From positions 1-53,751 of the forward strand of contig JAMIEW010000031.1 in NCBI GenBank assembly GCA_035906575.1: 53,751 nucleotides of DNA, written 5' to 3'. This document shows, piece after piece, positions 25,584 to 34,500 of this stretch. Source of the stretch: HK-STAS-PATE-2 sp035906575. Lineage in GTDB: Bacteria; Patescibacteriota; Patescibacteriia; 2-12-FULL-60-25. Both the position numbers and the translations under genes were made by a program. How positions within the stretch are numbered: position 1 is the stretch's first letter; every line of letters begins with the position of its first letter. Under the pieces are notes generated by a model that was not told the origin of the DNA, searched no databases, and saw nothing but the letters and a program-made list of their open reading frames with translations.

Positions 25584-25679
25584 AATAATCAATTGCTATT
25601 AAGATGTGAGGAGTATGGGGTCTATATAATTTATTGTCAAGAGTTCGACTTCTTGGCTATGTCTAGCGCTTATTTGACA

Positions 25680-27443
25680 CTAACTCGCCCTTTTACCACT
25701 CATAAGCAATTCAACTGCCTTCTCAAGGGAGCCTGCAGGGGTGATTTCACCGGCATTCACAAAGAAGATCTCGTCCGCACTTTCAATGGTATTGAGGCGG
25801 TGCGCGATAATGACCTTCGCTGTTTTGGACGGGAGCGCTTTGAGCGTTTCTTCAAGAAGCTGTTCGGTGACGGTGTCGATATTGGCAGTCGCTTCGTCCA
25901 AGATAAGGAGTTCTGGTTCACGCAAGACGGCACGCATAAAGGCGATCAATTGTTTTTGACCAAGACTCATCCCCTCTCCGCTGCCATTGATTTGGGCTTC
26001 GAGTCCACCATCAAAACGCATGAGTAAGTTTTGCATGCTCGAATCTTTAAGGGCGGTCGCTTTTTCTTCATCGGTTTTGTCGGCGTAGAGCTCATTGCCG
26101 TAAAAGACATTGTCGAGCAAAGAGCCAGTAAACAAGAACGGTTCTTGGAGGATGAATCCGATGCGCTTGGCGCGCTCTGCTGGCTCATACGAGCGGATGT
26201 CTTTGCCGTTCAGAAGAATCTGGCCTTCGGTTGGATCATAGAGGCGAGCCATGAGTGATGCGGTCGTCGTTTTGCCTCCGCCTGTTGGGCCTACGAGGGC
26301 ATAGGTTTTGCCTGGTTCAAGGGCAAATGAGATTTTGTGTAGGACTTCTTTGCCCTTGGTCCCGTCCTCACCATCAGGATAGCGAAAGACGACATTTTTG
26401 AATTCGAGCACATGAGTCGCATCTTCTTTTTCTTCAGAAGCTTTGACCTCGAGATCATTTACTTCTTCAAGAATCCCAGACACACGGTCCCAGCCCGCGA
26501 GCGCGGTTTGTAGAGATGACCAAAGCTGGGCGATTTGGCGTAATGGTTGGTAAAAACGATCGAGGTAAATCAAGAAACTCAACAAGGCACCGATCGTGAG
26601 ATTGCCGCTCGCGATAAAGACGACGGCGAATCCAATAACAGCAAGCTGTGCTACGTGCGCCGACAAATCATACACCGGTGAGAAGACGCCATTCGCGAGA
26701 CCTGCCTCGAGTGAGGCTTTAAAATTGTTTTGGTTTACTTCGCTAAAACGTTTTCTAAAATAGTCACGTCGATCAAACGCGATAATGACTTTAAAGTTAT
26801 CAAGACTTTCTTGTACCGAGCCGCTCATAGCGCCCGTTGCTGCGAGACTCGCTTTATATTTGCCTTTGACCCAGCCTGAAACGAGTTGGGTAAAAATCAA
26901 CATGAAGGCCGCTGGTGCAAGCGCAATCAAACCCAGTCGCCAGTTGATGGCTAAGATGAAGATTGCTGTACCAATAATAATAAAGATGCTCCCCATAAAA
27001 CGCATGATGGTTTCAGAGAAGAATTGGTTGAGTTTTTCGGTATCGTTATTGATGCGCGAGATAAGATCGCCAGCTTTATTGCGGTTAAAGAAAGCGACAG
27101 GCAAACTTTGAAGCTTGTCGAAAATGGTATTGCGAAGTTTAAAGAGCATGCGCTGAGCAACACCGCCCATGATTTTCATTTGCGCATAGCCCGTGCCAAA
27201 TCCCACCAAAAACAAGGCAAGCAAGGCGCCAGAGATCGCTAAGACGCCGTTCATGTTTTTGGTCGCGATGAAGTGGTCAACCGCATAACCAAAGAGCAGT
27301 GGGGCCGAGATATTAATACCCGAGACCACCAAGATCGTAATCAATGAAAGCAAAAGATTGAGACGTTCGTCCCCCATCATGGCCCACATCTTTTTGGCCG
27401 CTTCGAGAGCGCTCCCCTTCTGTGGTTCATTAGTCGTTTTCAT
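25680..27443 (-). CDS. ABC exporter half-transporter, catalytic subunit
   Basis: A 587-residue type IV ABC exporter half: six membrane helices in residues 1-320, then the nucleotide-binding domain with Walker A GPTGGGKTT near 381, Walker B LLILDEATANID with the catalytic Glu, and the H-loop IIAHRLNT. The signature motif reads GEGMSLGQKQ instead of LSGGQ. The partner subunit has the opposite pattern, so the pair builds one consensus ATP site and one degenerate site, as in the TM287/288 and BmrCD heterodimers. The start overlaps the end of the partner gene by 14 nt, which suggests translational coupling. The substrate is unknown, with drugs or lipids typical. Confidence 0.92.
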   Translation of the reverse strand: MKTTNEPQKGSALEAAKKMWAMMGDERLNLLLSLITILVVSGINISAPLLFGYAVDHFIATKNMNGVLAISGALLALFLVGFGTGYAQMKIMGGVAQRMLFKLRNTIFDKLQSLPVAFFNRNKAGDLISRINNDTEKLNQFFSETIMRFMGSIFIIIGTAIFILAINWRLGLIALAPAAFMLIFTQLVSGWVKGKYKASLAATGAMSGSVQESLDNFKVIIAFDRRDYFRKRFSEVNQNNFKASLEAGLANGVFSPVYDLSAHVAQLAVIGFAVVFIASGNLTIGALLSFLIYLDRFYQPLRQIAQLWSSLQTALAGWDRVSGILEEVNDLEVKASEEKEDATHVLEFKNVVFRYPDGEDGTKGKEVLHKISFALEPGKTYALVGPTGGGKTTTASLMARLYDPTEGQILLNGKDIRSYEPAERAKRIGFILQEPFLFTGSLLDNVFYGNELYADKTDEEKATALKDSSMQNLLMRFDGGLEAQINGSGEGMSLGQKQLIAFMRAVLREPELLILDEATANIDTVTEQLLEETLKALPSKTAKVIIAHRLNTIESADEIFFVNAGEITPAGSLEKAVELLMSGKRAS

Positions 27444-29169
27444 AGTGGTTGGTGCTGCGTTGTGATTGTTCGATTTGGACGTATTCTGGCGAAGTCTTCA
27501 TGAGTTGGGCATGGGTGCCGCTCGCGAGAAGTTCGCCCTCCATCAAAAGAAGGATCTGGTCATAGTCGACAACGGATGCAATCTTTTGCGTCACCGAGAT
27601 CAAGGTAAGGTGCGGATAGTTTTTGCGGATATTCGCCAAGATACGAGCTTCGGTATTGTTATCAACGCGAGCGGTGAAATCATCTAAAAGCAAGACCTTT
27701 GGATCAAGGGCCAAAGCACGTGCCAACATCACACGTTGCTTCTGACCGCCCGAGAGACTGGTACCACGTTCTGACACGAGGGTATCCAAGCCTTCTGGTA
27801 ATGCGGTGATGAAATCATCGAGCTCAGCCGTTTCGATGGCTTTGGCAACGGCTTCAGGGCTGGCATTGCTGCTAAACGCGATATTTTCTTGCAAAGACAA
27901 GTTGAACATTACGCTATCTTGAAAGACGAGGGCGACTTGTGAGTGAAAAGAGAGTGAGTGGTATTCGCCGATGGCGTGTCCGTCATACGTGATCATCCCC
28001 TTTTCTGGGATGAGTAAACCAGAAAGAATATTTAACAGTTGGGTCTTGCCTGCCGCGGTTGGACCAAGAATCGCGGTACGTGTGCCGGCCTTCACGTCAA
28101 ATGAGACATCTTTCAAAATCGGTTTACTCTCGAAGTTGAGCGAAACATTACTAAAAGCAATATCGCCATGGATCGCAGAAGTGATAGTACCCGTTGGCAC
28201 ATCTTCATGTGCTTCAAGAACTTCAACGATACGACCATACGAGGCACCTGCGCGCGCCATCATATTGCTCATAAATCCAATCATGATGATCGGAAAGATA
28301 AGCATGGCGAGATAGCTATTGAAGGCGGCGAGTTCACCGAGGGTCATTGAGCCCGTGATCACAAAGTGACCACCGAGCGCAAGAATGATTAAACCGGCGA
28401 TATTTGATACAAAGGTCACAATCGGGATCATGGCTGCAAACATGGCGAGAATCTGCATGCCAACATCTTTAGCCTCGGTATTGGCCTTTAAGAATTTTTC
28501 ATATTCTTTTTGCTGCGCATTCAATACGCGAATAAGGGCTGAGCCGAGGATGCTTTCGTTAATGACTTTATTAAGTTTGTCAACAACTTCTTGGGATTGC
28601 TTAAAAAGCGCGCCGGCTTTTGAAAAGACGACGGCAAAGGTCACGCCAACGAGCGGCAAGACGAGTAATACGGCTAATGCGAGCTTCCAGTTCGTGATGA
28701 AGAGCAAGGTACTGGCACCAACAATCAAGAAAAGTGATGAGACGAGGGTCACAATACCCATCGAAACAAACATCTTGATGCCATCCACATCAGACGTGAG
28801 GTTGGTGAGAAGTTTGGACGAAGTCTGTTTTTGGACTTCACTAAACGACAAACGCGAGAGCTTATCTGCAACCTTTTGACGCAATTCACGAGCTACGCGC
28901 TCAGAGGCATAGGTCTGCAAGATATTTTGCAGATACGTCATCACAAAGATGATAGATGCGGCCCCAAGAAATAACGTTAAAAAGCTCGCAAGAACAAATT
29001 GTCCAGCGGTAATACTATCAATGGCATTAGCGACAATCTTTGGGATAGCGAGGTTTAAGCCATTACTAATAATGGTAAACGTCAGCATCCCGACGATCAT
29101 GAGCCGGTAGGGCTTTAAAAGACTAAAGAGTCCTGGACCCTTAGGCTTTGGAGGTTTTTCAGATTTCAT
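27430..29169 (-). CDS. ABC exporter half-transporter, degenerate-site subunit
   Basis: The ATG at 29169 (MKSEKPPKPKG) is preferred; a GTG at 29193 would add eight residues. About 579 residues: six membrane helices, then Walker A GPTAAGKTQ, a canonical signature LSGGQKQ, and Walker B LLLDDFTARVD, in which the catalytic Glu is replaced by Asp. The H-loop is also altered (ISVTQKIAS in place of the usual histidine). Both changes mark the non-hydrolysing site of a heterodimeric exporter. It is the first gene of the two-gene operon. Confidence 0.92.
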   Translation of the reverse strand: MKSEKPPKPKGPGLFSLLKPYRLMIVGMLTFTIISNGLNLAIPKIVANAIDSITAGQFVLASFLTLFLGAASIIFVMTYLQNILQTYASERVARELRQKVADKLSRLSFSEVQKQTSSKLLTNLTSDVDGIKMFVSMGIVTLVSSLFLIVGASTLLFITNWKLALAVLLVLPLVGVTFAVVFSKAGALFKQSQEVVDKLNKVINESILGSALIRVLNAQQKEYEKFLKANTEAKDVGMQILAMFAAMIPIVTFVSNIAGLIILALGGHFVITGSMTLGELAAFNSYLAMLIFPIIMIGFMSNMMARAGASYGRIVEVLEAHEDVPTGTITSAIHGDIAFSNVSLNFESKPILKDVSFDVKAGTRTAILGPTAAGKTQLLNILSGLLIPEKGMITYDGHAIGEYHSLSFHSQVALVFQDSVMFNLSLQENIAFSSNASPEAVAKAIETAELDDFITALPEGLDTLVSERGTSLSGGQKQRVMLARALALDPKVLLLDDFTARVDNNTEARILANIRKNYPHLTLISVTQKIASVVDYDQILLLMEGELLASGTHAQLMKTSPEYVQIEQSQRSTNHYEND

Positions 29170-29275
29170 AGTGAAAGGCCGACAACCTAGCACAAATCAT
29201 AAATAATTACCAGCTATTATCAGCAAGCCTAGGTTGCGGTGATTGAGGCTCATTTGGTACCATCTAGTCATCACT

Positions 29276-29971
29276 ATGATGACTTCAAAACCTTCTTTCA
29301 CAGCAAAACGCTCTTACCTTATCGCATTGGCGCTCATCGCCTTTGTAAGTACGAGCTTCGTCTCTTCTGCTCAAGCAGAAACCGTCCCTACAACCAAGTG
29401 TGTCACCGTCGCAACCAAAAAACTTCGCGACGCCGCTCAGGCACAACTTGAAAAAGACATTGCGCCATATGCCGGCAATGTCGAATCTAAGTCGGTGATT
29501 GCCTACTATAAAGAGCAGCTCACTGTCGCCTGGGAGGCGATGGAGTATCCGTATTGTGGGATGGGTTCAAGTGGGATCAATCCTGCGATCAAGTCTTACA
29601 ATAAAACGGTCGTTCGTGCGCGCATGAAGTTTTTGACCGACATCAAGGCAAAAAAAGTCCCAGTAAAAGCTGAGGCTAAAACGGACGTCAAAAAAGAAGA
29701 TAAGAAAGAGATCGTTGCTACACCAAAAAAGACGATCGCTCCGGGTTTGAGACAGGGTCATCGCTCTGAGAGCGTCAAAGAATTGCAACGTCGCCTCGTG
29801 AAGCACTTTGGCCTCACACCAGAAAAAGACTATGTCACCGGCTACTTTGGTCCTACGACACGCAAGTACTTGGTGAAATACCAACTTGAAAAGAAGATCA
29901 TCAAATCAGAAAAAGAAGCCGGCGCCGGGTTGGTTGGTCCAAAGACCTCCGCAATCTTGAACGCCAAATAA
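29276..29971 (+). CDS. Secreted protein with peptidoglycan-binding-like domain
   Basis: The start at 29276 (MMTSKPSFTAKRS) puts a normal signal peptide at the N-terminus (hydrophobic LIALALIAFVSTSFVSSAQA, cleavage near 34). A helical middle region and a Lys/Glu-rich linker follow, then a C-terminal PGBD-like domain: GLRQGHRSESVKELQRRL, YVTGYFGPTTRKYLVKYQ and GLVGPKTSAILNAK. The domain would attach the protein to the cell wall. Three larger proteins of the window end in the same kind of domain. The stop codon lies inside the left arm of the inverted-repeat element that follows. Confidence 0.85.
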   Translation: MMTSKPSFTAKRSYLIALALIAFVSTSFVSSAQAETVPTTKCVTVATKKLRDAAQAQLEKDIAPYAGNVESKSVIAYYKEQLTVAWEAMEYPYCGMGSSGINPAIKSYNKTVVRARMKFLTDIKAKKVPVKAEAKTDVKKEDKKEIVATPKKTIAPGLRQGHRSESVKELQRRLVKHFGLTPEKDYVTGYFGPTTRKYLVKYQLEKKIIKSEKEAGAGLVGPKTSAILNAK

Positions 29972-30035
29972 AAAAACACCACACCCCCTACCCCGGTTTC
30001 TTTCTACGGTATTGGGTCTATGGTGTAGAAAAAAC

Positions 30036-30073
30036 CACCCCTTCCCACATTTGTGGAAGGGGTGTCTCTTTTT
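30036..30073 (+). terminator. Terminator after the peptidoglycan-binding protein
   Basis: CACCCCTTCCCAC, loop ATTT, GTGGAAGGGGTG with one bulged base, followed by TCTCTTTTT. Confidence 0.7.
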
Positions 30074-30075
30074 AT

Positions 30076-30105
30076 TCGACATGACAAAGATCTTTGTCAT
30101 GTCGA
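30076..30105. repeat. Perfect 30-bp palindrome
   Basis: TCGACATGACAAAGA followed by its exact reverse complement, inside the 29966-30187 element. It is too long for a chance palindrome and may bind a protein or form a cruciform. Confidence 0.85.
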
Positions 30106-30230
30106 GCGATAGCGAGACAAGGATGCTGCAGCGTACATGTGGCTGCCGGGGGTAGGGGGTGTGAGGGATGGTGTTTTTTATTTGAATATGTTAAGCCTTC
30201 GCCACGTTCTTTACAGAAAGGCTATGCGAG

Positions 30231-31142
30231 ATGTCACAAATTCTAAAAAACCTGCAAGCAGGGCCACTACTGGAGCAAGTATTGTTTGCCATGGTGCGCA
30301 ATGCTATTGGAGAGATCAGAAAGCAACGAACCTACCATTCGGTAAAAGCAAAGATGGGGTATGCGGGTGAGATGGACGATGTCTGCACCTCGGCCGATCT
30401 CGCGGCACAAGAGGCTTATACCCGCGCCATCCGCGTGCTCTTTCCTGATTACGGGATCATTGCTGAAGAGGAGGGTATGCGTATCGCTTGCAGCCGAACG
30501 TTCGGCGAAGAGCAGGTCTACTTTACGATCGACCCGCTCGATGGCACCAAAGCCTTTTTGCGCAAACAGTCGAGCGGTATCGGTACCATGGTCTCTCTCG
30601 TGCGTGGCGATGAGGTTATTGCGACCTGTATTGGTGACGTGATGACTCAAGAGCTCTATAGCCAGCCCCCAGAAGACCCAGGCGCCTGGCAAATCGATAT
30701 GGCGAACCAACGTGTGCCATTGGTGCCAGAAACGAGCCATCCGCTCTCAAAGCAATTTGCCTTGATTCGTGGACGGCCTGAGGACTATTCAACCTTAATC
30801 AGGCGGATGCTCGACTTGCCGGCCAATCGCGGGCTCTGCAAGAGCTATCAAACCGTCGATGGCAGCATCGGTTTGAGCATGGCTCGAATGTGGAACGGCG
30901 AATTCGGCATCGCGATTCAGCCAGAAACCACCATGACCCCCTGGGACGCGACTCCGGTGATCGGTATGAATAGGCGTCTCGATATTCTGCAGCTTCAAGA
31001 GAGCGAGAATGGCTACTTTTTATCTGTACCTTATCGCCTACCAACAGCGAACTCGACGCAGCCAGAAACGGTCTACGTGCATCGTAAGCTCCTCGAAGAG
31101 TTCATGACTTGGCAATACAAGACCTTTGAGCTCTACAAATAG
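30231..31142 (+). CDS. Inositol monophosphatase family phosphatase
   Basis: A 303-residue enzyme with the family metal-binding motifs: GIIAEEEG near 77-84, DPLDGTKAF at 101-109 (consensus DPIDGTxxF) and PWDATPVIG near 238 (consensus WDxAAG). The members of this superfamily hydrolyse inositol phosphates, histidinol phosphate or 3'-phosphoadenosine phosphates; the substrate cannot be fixed from motifs alone. An insert around residues 140-160 (SQPPEDPGAWQ) is unusual. It is a single gene with a strong terminator. Confidence 0.88.
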   Translation: MSQILKNLQAGPLLEQVLFAMVRNAIGEIRKQRTYHSVKAKMGYAGEMDDVCTSADLAAQEAYTRAIRVLFPDYGIIAEEEGMRIACSRTFGEEQVYFTIDPLDGTKAFLRKQSSGIGTMVSLVRGDEVIATCIGDVMTQELYSQPPEDPGAWQIDMANQRVPLVPETSHPLSKQFALIRGRPEDYSTLIRRMLDLPANRGLCKSYQTVDGSIGLSMARMWNGEFGIAIQPETTMTPWDATPVIGMNRRLDILQLQESENGYFLSVPYRLPTANSTQPETVYVHRKLLEEFMTWQYKTFELYK

Positions 31143-31151
31143 CGCCTATGC

Positions 31152-31180
31152 AAAACCTCCCGGTTCTCGGGAGGTTTTTT
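31152..31180. terminator. Bidirectional terminator
   Basis: AAAACCTCCCG, loop GTTCT, CGGGAGGTTTT plus further T residues; it separates the phosphatase (+) from the convergent cupin gene (-). Confidence 0.85.
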
Positions 31181-31186
31181 GCATAC

Positions 31187-31579
31187 TTATTCGGTTGTCT
31201 CACCGTCAAAATGTTCTTCAGCTGCGTCTGCTTCGGCTTTGGTGTGATGCACGGTGCCATCTTCGTGCTGTGGTGGTGTGTAGATGCTATAGAGCTTGAG
31301 ATCTTCGTCACCAGTATTGATCACATTATGAAGTGTGCCTTCTGGAATAAGAATGGCAAAACCATCGCTCACTTCATGTTCAATGCCATCAAGAATGACT
31401 TTACCCTCCCCTGCCTCGACACGAAAGAACTGGTCGAGATCATGCGTCTCAGCACCAATTTCTTCGCCAGCCTTAATCGACATGAGGACGATTTGGCTAT
31501 TGGTACTTGTATAAACGACGCGGCGAAAGTCCGTATTTTCTAAAGCCGCTTTTTCGATATTCTGAACGTATCCGTGCAT
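31187..31579 (-). CDS. Small cupin-domain protein
   Basis: The ATG at 31579 (MHGYVQNIEKAALEN) gives 130 residues and leaves 1 nt after the stop of the large upstream gene; a longer reading from 31684 would overlap that gene by 100 nt. The cupin barrel shows motif 1 GAETHDLDQFFRVEAGEG and motif 2 PEGTLHNVINTG, with a single His in each, and an acidic tail (EADAAEEHFDGETTE). Similar small cupins bind a metal and a sugar or small acid, but the ligand is not predictable. Confidence 0.85.
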   Translation of the reverse strand: MHGYVQNIEKAALENTDFRRVVYTSTNSQIVLMSIKAGEEIGAETHDLDQFFRVEAGEGKVILDGIEHEVSDGFAILIPEGTLHNVINTGDEDLKLYSIYTPPQHEDGTVHHTKAEADAAEEHFDGETTE

Positions 31580-31580
31580 A

Positions 31581-34500
31581 TTAGTTACAGAGGTTAAGCG
31601 TTTTGAACGCTTGTTTTGTAAGTGGTCCAACTGTGCCTGTTTGTTCGATAGTGTTAATCGCTTGAAAGGCGATGACGGCCGCATAGGTTGCAGGACCGAA
31701 GTTGCCGTTGGGTGTCGCCTTCAAATATCCTTGTTTCGCAAGAATCTTTTGAAGTCTGAGAATATCAGAGCTATTATCACCACGAACGAGATTACCTGTC
31801 GTGACAAAGCACGTTTGAGGCGCAGGTGTCGTGGCAGGATAGCATTGTGATGACTGAATGCTCGCTAATTTTTTTAGACTAAAGGTCGAGACAAATCCCG
31901 TGCCCTTGGTGATGCCCCATGGCTGAAGAATCTCTGGAGCATAACGTTCTTGCCATGCGATAACCGCATCCATATCCGTCTTAGCATAGATGCCATCAAT
32001 TGGCAGGGTGAGACCAAGCTCGGCATTCAAATACGCTTCAAGGAGCTTCACTTGCTCTGGGTCATTTGTGGCACCGAGTCTGATAGGCTTGGTTGGGAGT
32101 TTGGTGATTTTACAGACAGGAGATTCAGGTGTTGGTATTGGTGTGATCACCGGCGGAGGTACTACCGGCAATGGCGCGACGGCGTATTGGCATGAATTGT
32201 GATTCTGTACTGTCGCGCTAGGATTGTAGTTAAGTGCGCTTTTGTCTTTGCATCCATAAATGGTCGAACCGCCTCCACCGCCACTAGAGACAGGTGTGAC
32301 AATCGGTATCACGACACCAAGGCCAATTGGGTCAGTAATAGCGCTATCAATCAAGGTGTCCATGTCATAGGCGCCACCATCTTGAATGACATAGGTTGAT
32401 TGGATAGCGTTCGTTGCTCCAATAACGACATCACTCATCACCGCATTTAATGGACCATGGGCAAGCGTATTCGGATTGTATTTGCGCGCAGAAACACTAT
32501 TTGCCGCTTGATTGGTCACAAAGATCACCGTCGCGGTCGCGGATTCGCCAGGAGCTGAACAGTTCGCGGTAAAATCAGCAAATCCGAGTGGATAAGTGTA
32601 GGTAGAATCTGTTGGGTAAGCACCGGATGTTGTCGCAGTGAATGAAGTAATCTCTGAGCATCCACCATCTAAAACGAGTCCAATGACACCGCTATTAACG
32701 GCATTTGGGATGGATGCAACCGTTGATTCGAGACTATCTAAGAGAGCGTTGTTATTGATATCGCCACTATTTGGCCCAGCGTCCTCAATACTATCGAGGA
32801 TGGTGTCATTATCATCATCAGTATCAATATCATCAATAATGGTATCGCCATCAGTATCGACGTCGTCATCGGTTACATTGACGGCAATATCTTGGCTCGC
32901 TAAGAGGTCGAATCCATTATCAGATAAGCCTTGATTTACTGAAACGGTTAAGGTAGCGGATTCATTAATTAAGTTGGCATCAGGTGGAGCAAAAACGGTC
33001 ACCGATTGCGGAATGTCCCAGGTTGTCGAAGTGAATGTTACCGTTGCTGGTGTTGTGCTTGCCGCCACATCATTTGATGAGATATTGAATGTGACAGAAT
33101 CAAGCGTAGGCGCGGTTAGAACAATTTCAATCGTATCGGTTGCAGCGTTTTCTGCAATATCGGTTGATCCACCCGTTTCTGTAACGGTATAGCCGGCTAT
33201 CGACGTGTCAAAGACACTCACGCGGTGATTGCCAAGCTGGCCGGCATAGAGGCGTTGTGCGGTTGCATCAAAAGCGAGCGCCGTTGCCGCGTTGATCCCC
33301 TGCTGTGAATTGCTCAATATTGCCGTTGTGAAATCTGGCTGACCAAAAACGTGAGTAGCATTCTCACCATTGGTCACCGTCGCCACGTCATAAACGGTAA
33401 TTCGGTGTGCAACGAGATTGGCGACAAAGAGACGGTTATTTACTTCGTCAAAAGCGATGCCTGTTGGGCTATTTAAGCCCGCTTGGGTTGTGGCAGCGGT
33501 GGTGCCAGCAAAACTCGCTTGACCAATAATGTTTGTTGCCGGTTCGCCATTCGTGATGGCAGCGACATCAAAGACCGTCACACGATTATTACCATTAGAC
33601 GCCACAAAAAGCCGATTGCCAGCAGGGTCATAGGCAACGCCACGCGGTGCGTTCATACCACTTGCTGTTGAGCTCGCTGTTGTAGCCGTAAAGGTGAACT
33701 GACCCAGGACATTTGTCGCATTCTCGCCATTCACAATGGTTGACACGTCATACGCGGTTACGCGATTATTGCCGTTTTGTGAGACAAAGAGGCGTTGACC
33801 TGTCACATCAAGGGCGATACCACGAGGGCTGTTCATCCCAGCTTGGGTATTGCCCGCAGTATTAGCGATAAATGTTGCTTGACCTAAAACAAATACCGCA
33901 TTTTCACCATTGCTAATGGCAGCAACGTCATAAACGGTGACGCGGTTGACATTCAGGACGTATAAGAGATTTTTTGTAGGATCAAAGGCCATCGCTGAAG
34001 GGCCACTTAAACCCGCCTGAGTAATGGCGGCGGCATTGGCTATAAAGTTTACTTGGCCCAAGACGCGATCAGGAATACGATCCAAAAATTCACCATTTGC
34101 ATCGAGATTATAGACAAGAACGCGGTTATTAGTGGTATCAGCAACAAAGGCACGATTATTCGCTCGATCGATCACAAGACCCTGTGGCTGGTTAAAACCG
34201 ATACGATTTGGTGTGTCATTAGCAGCTGCTCTTGTGTACGAAGGCACCGGGTTTGTATAGCTTGTGCCGTCATATTGTCCGAGAAGATCTACAGCTGCTT
34301 CACCGTTCGTAATACCGGCAACGTCATAAATCGTGACGCGATGGGCGCCAAAGTTTGCTACATAAAGGCGATCGCCATTTGGATCATAGGTCACTTCAAA
34401 TGGCGTGTTCATGCCTACCTGGGTATTTGCTGCGGCGCTTGCAGTAAAGTTTGCTTGGCCTAAAACATTTAACGCTGCTTCGCCATTCGTAATGGCAGCG

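Larger units (their letters stand above)
29966..30187. repeat. MITE-like element with terminal inverted repeats
   Basis: The left arm 29966-29996 (CAAATAAAAAAACACC then ACACCCCCTACCCCGG) is repeated inverted at about 30146-30187, where a 7-nt insert separates the two halves. Inside lie a terminator-like hairpin (30036-30073) and a perfect 30-bp palindrome (30076-30105), then CGAGCGATAGCGAGACAAGG. No ORF is present. The left arm includes the stop codon of the preceding gene. Confidence 0.6.

Noticed and set aside
29966..30187. A hidden small protein gene
   Set aside because: No ORF of meaningful length with a start signal is present; the stretch is explained by inverted repeats.
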